Assembly (NCBI GenBank): GCA_019914945.1
Contig: CM034102.1
Location: 14,125,501 to 14,189,500, forward strand
Direction of reading: 5' to 3'
DNA from: Typha latifolia
Lineage: Eukaryota; Streptophyta; Magnoliopsida; Poales; Typhaceae
Length of the DNA: 64,000 nucleotides
Shown piece after piece: positions 41,481 through 51,474 of the stretch. Made by a program: the position numbers and the translations under genes. Numbering within the stretch: position 1 is the first letter of the stretch; the number at the start of each line of letters is the position of its first letter. The notes under the pieces were generated by a model, which did not search any database, had not been told where the DNA came from, and saw only the letters and a list, made by a program, of their open reading frames with translations.

Positions 41481-42854
41481 CTAAGCGAGGGATTCCATGA
41501 AAAGCCTCATGTTTTTCACATCCTCTTTTGACCCTGCGAATTTCTGTGGCTTAAACAGCTTCCACATTCCAGTTGGATGATGTGATTTAACTTCTTTCTG
41601 TCTTACTGGTCCTCCAAAAATCTTTTCGCACTCTGGATATGGTTTCACAAACAGGTTATAAAATTTAAGCCTGCTAAGTTTCACTATATGATCCATTCCT
41701 ACCTCATCTCCAAGACCACCAATTGATACCAAATATTCAATCACATCATAACGTGGAATTATATGTTTCTGAAGATTTACTCCCAAGTATTTGGGATAGT
41801 CAACTAGATACGCAGTGCCAAACTTAATCTTGTGGAGCAAAAACTCAATCTTTTTCTCTATGTCCTCCAAATCATATATAATCACTCTCGGTTCTTTAAA
41901 CAATACCTTAAAGGCATCTCTATGAATCAAGCCATGCCGGCACAAGCAATCCACTCTAAGCTTCACATCGATTGCTGCTCTCAAGTGACCCCTACTGAAG
42001 ATCTTCTCCTTAATTGGCTGCCTGCACTTCAAGCCATTCATCAATCCCACACACCGAGAAATTTCTCCAACTTCCATGTTGAGAAGGAGCCTCGGATCAT
42101 CGTGTAGCACTGTCCTGACCTCATTTCGGGTGAAACCCAATTCTCTGAATTCCTCAAACAAGAGCCTCAACCTACCTTCAACACTTAGTGCAAAGTATCC
42201 AGGGAAACGACAACATATCCGATCAATCTCGTCCATCTTAAGCCCAATACCTCTCAACATATCAATTTTGCCACCAATATCAGACGAATCCCTCAAAAAA
42301 ATCAGAGGCAATTCCTTCACAACGCTTACCAGTGTTTCATCTCTAAAGCCCATATTCTTCATAAAGAGTACATTTCTGCGGATATCTTCAGGCTTGATAG
42401 CGAACCTTCCGGATTGTTCTAGAACCTTCTGGATAACATAAGGAGGAACTAATCCAAGCTCCATGAAAACAATCTGCCATTCTCGCAAGAACTTGAGATC
42501 TAAAACCGAAGGACAAGAGCAAAGAGTCGATACGAGAGAATTCGGGGAGAAGCCCAACGATAGGAGAATCTCAATACACTTTTCGGCATCGGAGGGGTTA
42601 GACTCCAACAAAAAATTGTTCTTTTGGATGAATTCGAGAAGGTGGGATTGGGCAAATCCGTACCTTTGCAAGATAGCAGCGATAGCGACCTGCCGCGAGA
42701 ACAGAGACGTTGACGGGGATGGAGAGGTAGAAATCCCCGAGAGACGTGGGTATTTGGAGAAAGACCGGATGTTCCGCAGTGGGCGAGACGAGATTTCTCG
42801 GAATTCGGGTGGAATGCAATGGGAGAGACGACGCCCTAAAGCCCTAATCGCCAT
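41481..42854 (-). CDS. mTERF family protein, predicted organellar
   Basis: An intronless 457-aa protein of the mitochondrial transcription termination factor family, helical-repeat nucleic-acid-binding proteins that act in plant mitochondria or plastids on transcription, splicing or ribosome assembly. The first 55 or so residues are Arg/Ser-rich with few acids (MAIRALGRRLSHCIPPEFRE), as in a mitochondrial transit peptide. Then follow repeated mTERF modules, each with a Pro/Leu-rich helix end: EILLSLGFSPNSLVSTLCSC, FMKNMGFRDETLVSVVKELP, MLRGIGLKMDEIDRICCRFP, EFRELGFTRNEVRTVLHDDP and CRHGLIHRDAFKVLFKEP. The C-terminus contains LVDYPKYLGVNLQKHIIPRY, a typical last module. Mitochondrial rather than plastid targeting is inferred, and the exact paralogue is unknown. 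Confidence 0.9.
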   Translation of the reverse strand: MAIRALGRRLSHCIPPEFREISSRPLRNIRSFSKYPRLSGISTSPSPSTSLFSRQVAIAAILQRYGFAQSHLLEFIQKNNFLLESNPSDAEKCIEILLSLGFSPNSLVSTLCSCPSVLDLKFLREWQIVFMELGLVPPYVIQKVLEQSGRFAIKPEDIRRNVLFMKNMGFRDETLVSVVKELPLIFLRDSSDIGGKIDMLRGIGLKMDEIDRICCRFPGYFALSVEGRLRLLFEEFRELGFTRNEVRTVLHDDPRLLLNMEVGEISRCVGLMNGLKCRQPIKEKIFSRGHLRAAIDVKLRVDCLCRHGLIHRDAFKVLFKEPRVIIYDLEDIEKKIEFLLHKIKFGTAYLVDYPKYLGVNLQKHIIPRYDVIEYLVSIGGLGDEVGMDHIVKLSRLKFYNLFVKPYPECEKIFGGPVRQKEVKSHHPTGMWKLFKPQKFAGSKEDVKNMRLFMESLA

Positions 42855-43732
42855 TGTTGAGACTTGGCGTAGTTGCGTGACGCACTCGCACCGCTATGTG
42901 GCTGATTTCTCGAATTAAATACGATTGGTTGGCTACTTGGCTTACCAACAAATACCCAATCTGACCAAGAAAATAAACTCTATTTATCTTTTAATACAAT
43001 ATTTTTTCTACCGAATCTATTAAATTTTTTGTCTTTTGACTTCATAATTGATAGGGTAGTTTACTACTTTTTTGAGACAAAAACAGAGTTAAGTAGTGGA
43101 TTCATACCTCACTGGATTTGCCTCTGCTTTTAGAGGATGACAAATTGGTAAGAATCTCATAGTTCCCTCAAATAGAGGATCAGATGATACCATGATTCTT
43201 TGCAAAATTTGATCTAAATCTGAAAACTAAATGATAATACTTAACTACCAAAATCTGACCCTATATGTGCATCGATTCAGTCTTTTTCCAGAATTCTCAT
43301 CCATATGAATCAGAAGTGCTCTGAAATTCCTGTTGGTAAATGCATCTACAACAGCAGTACCGGAATGACAGAAATTAGACTTTCAGAAATCTGAACTGGA
43401 TAAAAGAGAGATGAAGTCAAGGGAAATGCAATCTGAAACCCTTTGAAAACATAGAGAAATCAACTACTTCATTGTAGGTTAGATTTCATTAAACATGGAG
43501 TAGTGACAAACAACTATATGCAAAACAAGCAGATGATTCGTAATAAATAGCACCTACTTCCTCGTGAATCAAATTCTTCATACAAAGAAACCCAATATAT
43601 AGATTAACCAATTATAGCTCTCATCCAGAGACAATCACAGCTACCAAAGAGGGAGTTAAGATCCTCACTTCCCCTACACCAAGGACGTAACACGAAATGC
43701 AATCTTGTATTTTACTCGCCAAGTGAAAGTTG
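42855..43732. other. mTERF promoter and 3' flank of the RING gene
   Basis: About 0.9 kb AT-rich spacer between two minus-strand genes. No coding feature is seen. Confidence 0.5.
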
Positions 43733-46155
43733 TCACCATCCTTTTAATGTAGAACAAGACGCCTTTTCTGAGCACCCAACAGCCCCATGCTCCCCAGATA
43801 CTCGTCCATGAAACAGGTGCGATGAATGGAACCCACTTCTCTTCAGATTTTCCACCCGGTGATCCTTACCTGTGTTTCCCTTCAATGACAAGTGTCTCTT
43901 GAGTCTATTCCGACTCAGCAACAGTGCGCTGCTTGCTTTTGGTACATGTAGGGCTCTTTCAACACAGTCACCCACTTGAGCACAGCTCCATGCTCTCGAA
44001 GGAGCTTCCTCCCCAAGAGATCTCAACCTTGGGAGTCCATTTTTTAACCTGCAAACTGCCCATTGCTCTGTAAAATTCTCCAGCGACTTCTCACATAGCG
44101 GACAAGGTGGATCATGTCTCTGTGTTTTAGGTGTGGTCCGGTCTAAGCATTCAGCATGATAGACATGGCAGCATGACAGAACACCTGCTATTGGCATATC
44201 TCCACTGCAAACAATTCGACGAGAACCCCATGGTGATCTCTGTGATAAAAGCCTCTCACAAAGTCCACATTTTGTGCTTTCATACATATTATTAGCTGAC
44301 AAACCGAAGGATTCAGATTCAAATAAATCAGAGACATCAGCAAAATCAACACTGCTAGCACTACTCCATTGCATTGATTCTCCTCGAGTGTGACCAGCAG
44401 ACCCCAGGGGACCAGGAGACTGTAGCCCCTTTAGTGCTCGAAAGGACCAAGAATCGGAACGTAAAGTATTACTGGAGCTTGTGGTGCCAACAGAACTACA
44501 ACCTTCCCCTTCAAAAGAGTGCTCAGGAAGTGAGAGAGGATGAATTGGCTTGGAGATGAAAGGACGGCGGCTCGGAAGGTTGTGGTGCGCACATGCATGA
44601 TTTTTGGACATGAGCTCACCTTCACTACCATCCGAATGAGAGGAAGTGGAACCACCATGATATGGCAGTCTTGAAGTTCCCTACAGAGAGAAGCAAATGT
44701 CATGCACATAGAATCTTACTAAAAGTTGGCTTAAATCCATGGTTAAAATAAAGTTGACTTACCTCCATAAACAATGAGAAAACTGGAGGTTCAGATGCTG
44801 GTGTGAAAAGAAAAGCAAAACTTCTTCAGTTAGCAGATGGAAAGACATGCATAGGCATATCTAATATTGTAAAATATAGGATAAGCACCAATTTGCATGT
44901 CCATATACTAAAACAATATTACAGAAGGAAATGAAAAAAAAAACAAGAATAAATAGAAGCTACTCACAGCAAAATTGCTTTATTTGTGGCACACTCTTCA
45001 TATTTTATGATCTTTAAAAAACAATAACCAAAATGTGGTCATATTGGAAGTACAATGAAAATACTATGGTGCAAGAACTAGAAGAAATTCTAGAGTTACA
45101 ATCAAACAAGTATCTGATTGAAGATAATAAGATGGCAACTTCTGACAAGTGCAACCACAATGGTGCAAAAAGTGGGGTGAACCTTGGTGACAAGTAAACT
45201 TGACTCCTTGAGTAAATACCAAAGCTATAATCTGTTTAATACTCCTTTAGTTAATTATCAAGAAGTTCTCTTTCATATTCTTGCTTCAATTATTATTAAT
45301 AACCAAGAAAAAGAAATCTATATTAGTGACTATATTTCTCCAGGTTATTATTTTTGAGAATTCGCATAACCTGCAAAACATTAATACACATGTAGGATTG
45401 CATAATCACATAACATATCTACATGAGCAGATTCCAATATGTAGTCCACCTTAAGAACAAAGAACAAAATATGATTTATAGGATTTCAAGTCCTCATATT
45501 TGGTCATGAAAACTCTAGGATAAAGAATCAATAAGGCAAATGAAGCAAAGATGATTATCAAATGTACCATGTTATGTTGCCAAACATCAATAAGAAAATG
45601 GCCAGGCCTGAAACACCATTCTAATAGCACGCCACCAAGCAGAAGATCATGAATCAAATGTCCCTACCTCAAACTAGAATGTGAATGTAATTGCAGCTAT
45701 CATTCATAATATCAAGCTACAATCTAAACCAAATGAACGGAACAAAATAAGGGAAGCTGTAGCAGCATACCTCTAACAAACTCACCAATATTAACCCCTT
45801 GCACCGGAGGGGGTGTCAGCTGCTGCTCTTGGAAGCTACCATCAGGGCTGCTAAAATATGAAATGGGTCCTTCTGAAGCAGAATAAGTATTGTTAGGAGG
45901 GTGATCACCCCGTTCCCAGCTTCTACTCCCTTTACTATTTGAAGACAGCGACGACCCATAATTTGCAACTCCACCATCTCCTTGCGACCCATAAGACAAC
46001 CCTTCCGAATGGAACCGGTAGTCCCATCTCCTTGACAGCGGAGGTGAGAAGCTCGTGTTTGTCCGCCAGAATGGATCGTTCCGACCCATAGACCACTCTC
46101 TACTTGCCGTGCTAGCCCCATGTGGCCTCGCGGCCACGCAACAAAGTGACCCCGT
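43733..46155 (-). CDS. RING-H2 zinc finger protein (probable E3 ligase), non-ATG at expected start
   Basis: Coding exons 46155-45771, 44797-44763 and 44680-43733 give 1368 nt and 455 aa when counted from ACG at 46155. The N-terminal part reads TGSLCCVAARPHG, where I recall relatives starting MGSxCCVA, a myristoylation/palmitoylation-type end. Ser/Trp-rich segments follow (SPPLSRRWDYRF, DSWSFRALKGLQSPGP). The RING-H2 lies at about residues 278-336 with CGLC, CCHVYHAEC and CPLC (C-x2-C ... C-x-H-x2-H-x2-C ... C-x2-C), which suggests ubiquitin E3 activity. TAA lies in frame five codons before the ACG in unspliced DNA. A leader exon ending at a GT donor at 46540 is visible, so the real start is uncertain: ACG, the in-frame ATG at codon 17, or an ATG at 46592 in the leader. 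Intron 1 is about 1 kb. Confidence 0.82.
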
Positions 46156-46540
46156 CGCAGATATTCCTTAGAAGCGCCCCAAAGATTGATTTTTTCCAAA
46201 GCTATAAAGCCCACCAATTTCCAGACTATATAGCATGAGCCCAAAGAGAACTTCTTTTCTCCAACCAACCGCAAGTATCACGAAGGAACCTATAGGAAGA
46301 TTTCAGTTTGCAATAACTGTAGAGTTGCACAAACCTAAATCAGATACAGCTAGAATAGAGACTACTATACTGTTTGCAGGCAAGACAAATGTGTGTGTGT
46401 CTGTGTGTGGGGGGAGGGAGACGGGGACTTTTTGGTGTAGCTTTGAAGTGAGGAAAAGCTTCGAAATCTACGGAGCCATGAGACAATCTACCGAAATAAT
46501 TGAAGTAAACAAGCGAGAGAGATTGAAATAGAAAGCTTAC

Positions 46541-46592
46541 GAGGGCGTCGGCAGAGACAAATAGAGTCAGGGGAAAGCGAAGAAGCGCGCAT
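46541..46592 (-). other. Possible coding leader exon of the RING gene
   Basis: ATG at 46592-46590 is followed by an open frame to a GT donor at 46540-46539. Joined to an AG acceptor at 46168-46167 it supplies 21 codons in frame with the RING protein. That acceptor has a poor pyrimidine tract, so this region may instead be purely 5' UTR. Confidence 0.35.
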
Positions 46593-46634
46593 TTAGATGG
46601 TGAGCAAGAACCCTAATTTTATATTCCGCTGCTC

Positions 46635-46677
<43 letters not shown>
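46635..46677. repeat. (GA)n tract upstream of the RING gene
   Basis: About 21 GA dinucleotides lie 43-85 bp beyond the candidate leader ATG, in the leader or core promoter (reads as CT repeats on the gene's strand). Confidence 0.9.
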
Positions 46678-46683
<6 letters not shown>

Positions 46684-46986
46684 GTGTGTTGCCTTTTGCT
46701 GTGAGTGGAAGAGTGTTCTTCCGATTTTACCCCGATATTTTTGAGGAATTTCCTCCTCGGATCAGCGGAGTAATAACTGTACGCCTAGTGATATACGTCG
46801 GCACGAATCTTGACGTACCAGTCATCTCGTGATTTAAAGAAGCGGGGAGAAGGTCTCTAGACTCTAGCTGCATTCTACCACTTAAAAATTTGAAACGTGT
46901 CAGGCCTATTTCTCGTGCTTCTGACATTCTCACCTGATAATAATAAATCGGCAGAAAATTGTTAGATAACAATAGTGCTACCACTT

Positions 46987-47039
<53 letters not shown>

Positions 47040-47553
47040 GATAATTAAATAAATCCTTTTAGAAAAAAAGTCATAATAAATTCATATCATACAAAAAGAT
47101 AAAATATTAACCCTAAATTTATAATCTCTATTATGTCATCATACATTAGTAACAGAACGAAGCAAAACTTCTCGTATGATAATTATAGAAGAGTTAAATC
47201 CTATCCAATATATAAATCAGATAGTTGAGCTACAATTTTCACCCTAAATCGTCTTGTTTAATCGTTTAAAACTCGGTCATTGTATGCTTTTAATATTTTA
47301 AATTTTAATAATAGCCAAATTTCTCAACTTCTTCTTCATTGGTAGAATTTATAGTGCAAGAGGTCTTAATCTGCCACTAGCTAAACCAAAACCGTGGACA
47401 TACTACTACACAAATGTCTGCGAAGAAGTCTAAAACCATCTGCAGACCCACAGAAACAAGCATGGCTTCGTATTACTTCGAACAACAAAGACTTATTTCA
47501 TCCATTCTCTATCTTCCCTTCCACACACACACATAGACACGGAAAGAGACACA
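46678..47553. other. Divergent promoter region of the RING and MPO1-like genes
   Basis: About 0.9 kb between two divergently transcribed genes. It includes a long (TA)n tract at 46990-47035 and a short CA-rich tract just before the MPO1-like start. Confidence 0.55.
46990..47035. repeat. (TA)n microsatellite
   Basis: About 23 uninterrupted AT dinucleotides, roughly mid-way in the divergent promoter region. Confidence 0.95.
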
Positions 47554-48577
47554 ATGGGGAAGGGATTGTTTGATCTGGAGAAGCACTTCGCCTTCTATGG
47601 TGCATATCACAGCAACCCAGTGAATGTTGCAATCCACATGCTCTTCGTTTGGCCCATCTTTTATACTTCTCTCATCCTCTTCCACTTCACCCCTTCCGTT
47701 GTTCGCCTCCCCTTTGGGGTCTGCAATGGAGATGGAGTGGTATTGAACCTTGGATTCGTCTTCGCGTTGGTCTTTGCAGTGTTCTACGTGTTCATGGATC
47801 AGAAAGCTGGCTCCTTGGCTGCTGTTTTGTGTATTGCATGCTGGGTTTCTAGTGATTGTCTTGCAGCTCGACTTGGGTTCTCTCTCTCATGGAAGGTTAG
47901 ATCGTCATTTCTGTATAATTTTTTCCTTTATTTTTGGTTTTATTATGAGTAAGTTCTTGAATTGAGATTCTCATACATCCAACATCTCTTTATAGAGTTA
48001 ATAATTCTGTCATCCTAAATTTTCATACCTTGTTAGATGTCAAAAGTAATCCAGAAGGCAATATTAACGTGTTTGAAATAAATTCTTTGATAACAATTAG
48101 AGTAGCAACCATCGCAGGTTGTTTTGGCATCTCAGTTGTTTTGCTGGAGTGGACAATTCTTAGGCCATGCATTGTATGAGGTGAGCACTGAAGCTCTCAT
48201 CTTCTTCTTCTTCTTCTTTTCTCTGTTAATAAGTTCCATAGCTCAAGTTACTTCTATCAATCCAGCTCTTATTAACTCTTGATCTTTCGTCGTCTTCAGA
48301 AGCGAGCTCCAGCTCTTCTCGACAATCTTCCGCAAGCGCTAATGATGGCTCCATTCTTCGTGTTGCTAGAGGTATATAATTATCAACAGTGCATAATTTG
48401 CCAGGATTCCTTCCATAAATATAGAAGCTTAAACAACTTTGCCTCTCTATTGTTTCGCAGCTATTGCAGAGGTTGTGTGGTTATGAACCATATCCTGGTT
48501 TCCGTGCTAACATCCATGCAAAGATAGCAGCATCTCGTGCAGAATGGCAGGCAAAGAAGGAGAAGAAAGACTTGTAA
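47554..48577 (+). CDS. MPO1-like (DUF962/YGL010w) membrane protein
   Basis: The CDS joins 47554-47895, 48118-48180, 48300-48371 and 48461-48577, giving 594 nt and 197 aa, the usual family size. The start MGKGLFDLEKHFAFYGAYHS with the later NPVNVAIHMLFVWP, the middle FCWSGQFLGHALYEKRAPALLDNLPQA (read over two joins) and FFVLLELLQRLCGYEP are family signatures. Conserved His residues in the N-terminal block and in the GHALYEKR block match those proposed to bind iron in yeast Mpo1, an ER dioxygenase that shortens 2-hydroxy fatty acids by alpha-oxidation in phytosphingosine breakdown. Four hydrophobic segments fit an ER membrane protein. A Lys-rich C-terminus (AKKEKKDL) could serve ER retrieval. 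The plant biochemical role is inferred. Confidence 0.9.
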
Positions 48578-48918
48578 CTATTTTCGTCACCCATGGTTGG
48601 TTCGAATGTAGTGTTTTGGAGAAAAAAGAACACATGTATAAACTAATGGGACAAGATAAGGTGTCCTTCTAATGTTAATTTCTTCAAGAGTATATTTTTG
48701 GAGAAAAAATAACACATGTATAAACTAATGGTACAAGGAATATGAAGCATAGATGGATTGCACATACAAAGGTTTGATATGCAAAAAAATTGCTAAATTC
48801 CCACATTTTATTTGTATAACAAATGGTCCAGAATGAGATGCTGGTCAAGAATCCTTAACCCTGTTTGAGAGAAGGAAAGCAATTGATCTGAAGAAACTGA
48901 AAGAAATGAGATGAATAA
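48578..48918. other. Convergent 3' spacer
   Basis: About 340 bp between convergent genes, holding both 3' UTRs. It includes two copies of AACACATGTATAAACTAATGG at roughly 48630 and 48710. Confidence 0.5.
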
Positions 48919-50532
48919 TTAGTGGTTGTTGCTAGCCAATGCAAGCTGCTCAAAGAGAACCTTAATTGCCTGCCTCTTCATCACTTTGCCATATGTCCCT
49001 CTTCCTAGCTTCATAGCTCTCTCCATCTCCAATCCGCCATTACAACCACCTCCTCCTTTCTTCAATCTCCCCACTACCGCCTTCAACACCCTCTCATCCC
49101 CACCCACAGCCTCCACTATGCTATCGGCCACCGCGGCTTCCGCCGGTATCTTCCAACCCCGCTTCCTCATCAACCTCTCCGACGCGAAAACGCAATCGTA
49201 AGCAGCCCAAAATGACGCACGCAGGAATCCTTTCTGCTTCTCCTTCACCACCCATCTCCTCATTCCCTGCTCTAACTCTACAACAACTCCTCCCACATCA
49301 GACTCATGCATTATTAATGCACTCTCCAACTTTGCCACCTCCTGCCTAAAAGAAGCCTCTCCCTCAAATCTGCACCTCTCACAGCTGCAGCAGAATCCCC
49401 ATCTCTTCGCCATCTCTCTTCGCTTGCTCAACGGCGAAAGCACGTCAAAATAGGCAAATGTGATCTCCTCTCCAGCCTTGATATCTCGAGAAGCATGTAG
49501 AACAACCCTGTCGCCGACATGAAGGCGGCGGGCATTAGGATTACATGAATGGTTCACAAAGGAAGGTAATATCCACAGCCCAACTCCACAGTAGCTATTT
49601 GTATTGCCCAGCACTTTACCAGAGCAGGCCTCCTCTGTGAGGCAATTTACATCAAGCACCTTCAAGATTCTACCCACATCCACCTCTCCGTTCTTTGGAG
49701 AGAAGCTTTCCTCTGATTCTGGCCTAAAGAGGCCCATGTCAGGGATTGGAAGCTCTCCTTTCTCCTCTCCTGTAGACAATGTGTAGACCAAAGAGAGACT
49801 TCTGCTGCAATTCTCGACAGTATCAAGAATCTTGTCTACAAAGTCCTTCCACATCACCATCTTTCCACTCTCATTGCATTCATCACCACCTTGCTCTGGG
49901 AGTATCCCTCTTCCCGTCCCAACTGCCTTAGTGATCACTAGAACAGTCCCGGCTTCGACGCTCTTCGTAGCGGAAAGCCCCCTTCCGCCGTTTACCGACC
50001 TCCGGATCTCGACGGGGCCGACGTATTCGGCAAGCTCTGGGCATTTCCCTTTAAACCCTTTGATCAACCACTCTGAAAGATCTACCACCCCTGTTCTCGA
50101 TTGCGTCTCAAGCCTTCGGCATTTCTCCAAGAGCCCACGAAGGGTCTCGGCATCGCCTCCCGCCAGAGAGCACATAGCGAGCTTGAAGCAGTTCGACGCC
50201 TGCGAGTACCGGTCGAGATCGAGCAAGGTCTTGCCTTTGGATATCAGTGTCTTGCCATGGGTAGGCTCTATCTCGAGAGCTTTGTCGTAGTCTTCGAGAG
50301 CGCCCGTGAGGTCCCGCAGCCTCCACCGGGCCTCCGCGCGATGGGAGAAGGCTAAGCATAGGGTTTTCCGGAGCTTGGCGGCGTCGGCGACGCTTGGACC
50401 AGTGGGTGGTTGGAGGCAGAGGGAGATGAGATGGGTGTAGAGGTTGATGTATTCTTTCCAGTCTTCTCTGAGGAAGAGCTCTGTGGCTTTGGATCTCAGG
50501 TGCTGGATCTCCTCTTCTAGGCTTGGCTTCAT
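48919..50532 (-). CDS. TPR and SET domain protein (SMYD-like methyltransferase family)
   Basis: An intronless 537-aa protein. Residues about 8-125 form TPR repeats (SHRAEARWRLRDLTGALEDY, KALEIEPTHGKTLISKGKTL). The SET domain starts near 171 (VGPVEIRRSVNGGRGLSATK) and ends near 362, with the catalytic-core motifs NHSCNPNA (residues 327-334) and AGEEITFAYFD. A long insert of about 110 residues sits between them, as in SMYD-type enzymes, and a post-SET-like cysteine cluster FCCSCERC follows at about 380-387. The family methylates lysines in histones or other proteins; substrate and location cannot be read from the sequence. It is divergent from the PPR gene, 942 bp apart. Confidence 0.88.
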   Translation of the reverse strand: MKPSLEEEIQHLRSKATELFLREDWKEYINLYTHLISLCLQPPTGPSVADAAKLRKTLCLAFSHRAEARWRLRDLTGALEDYDKALEIEPTHGKTLISKGKTLLDLDRYSQASNCFKLAMCSLAGGDAETLRGLLEKCRRLETQSRTGVVDLSEWLIKGFKGKCPELAEYVGPVEIRRSVNGGRGLSATKSVEAGTVLVITKAVGTGRGILPEQGGDECNESGKMVMWKDFVDKILDTVENCSRSLSLVYTLSTGEEKGELPIPDMGLFRPESEESFSPKNGEVDVGRILKVLDVNCLTEEACSGKVLGNTNSYCGVGLWILPSFVNHSCNPNARRLHVGDRVVLHASRDIKAGEEITFAYFDVLSPLSKRREMAKRWGFCCSCERCRFEGEASFRQEVAKLESALIMHESDVGGVVVELEQGMRRWVVKEKQKGFLRASFWAAYDCVFASERLMRKRGWKIPAEAAVADSIVEAVGGDERVLKAVVGRLKKGGGGCNGGLEMERAMKLGRGTYGKVMKRQAIKVLFEQLALASNNH

Positions 50533-51474
50533 CTCTTTTAGCTTCGGACTTGATGTTGGATTCCTTGATCTGAGCTTGGAGTGGGGTAGGATCGTCGTAG
50601 GAGGAGGAGATGGGTGTTTGTTTGTGTTGTACTATTGTTGGGTTGAGTACTTGAGTTAAGTTGAGTCGGGTTTTTTTGAATCGCGGATGTAACGGTCGGA
50701 TTTGAATTGGCATCGCTCACTGGTAACGGCTATTTGTCGGGGTTAAAAGCGCCTGCCTTGTTTTATAACGTTAGCTTTCTTAAATATTTCGGATTTCAGC
50801 ATCTTAGATAAATTTTTGCCCCTGACATCTGATTTATTGGTATATTCTTATTCGATCCCTGTCTTTTAATCTTTTTCTTTATATAATTTCCTTATTTTTT
50901 TTAAATATTTTTTTTAAAAACTAGAGTATGTTCTTTTATAATAAAGATTCTAGCATTTTCTCCAGGAACCCGGGGTAAAGTACTAAAGATGAAAGTATGT
51001 TAAGTAGATTAACGGTGAGAGTGTTATTTGGACCTTTTTGTTTAGGAAAATGTTGTGCTTAGTGGTGTTCAGAGGGTCTGTATTGTATCCTTGTAAATAT
51101 GTGTAAGATATCCTACTTGCTATGGGTAAAGAATTGTGTGGTGCCATTTCCTAAACTTAAATAAGATAGTTTAAATTAGTTTAGAAAATAATATAATGTT
51201 TGATTATAAACTGATTTAATGGTATTATAATTATACTTACTATGATATGAAAGGTAGTAATTTAAGAGATTTTTTATGTCAAATTATCCAAATACTGTTT
51301 ATAGTTTATAGTGGATGGATGAAGATAGAGAGCAGAAAGAGAATAATTGGTTAATTAGATTGGGAGAATGGGTTTAAGTAAGTTGCTCAAAATTGCCTTA
51401 AACCAGTGAGTGGATACTAAACACTAAACTGGTTTTAAAATAAATCTTAACTCTATTCGAAAGAGCAGCGTTGA
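50533..51474. other. Divergent promoter region of the TPR-SET and PPR genes
   Basis: The left 200 bp hold the GC-richer leader of the SET gene. The rest is AT-rich. 51160-51440 has inverted-looking words (TAGTTTAAATTAGTTTAG at the left, CTAAACTGGTTTTAAAATAA at the right) that could be ends of a small MITE, but no target duplication was found. Confidence 0.4.

Noticed and set aside
42463..42918. 151-codon plus-strand ORF
   Set aside because: It is antisense to the mTERF gene N-terminus and without domain content.
50108..50713. 201-codon minus-strand ORF
   Set aside because: It overlaps the TPR-SET gene start in another frame, is Arg/Pro/Ser-biased and has no recognisable domain.
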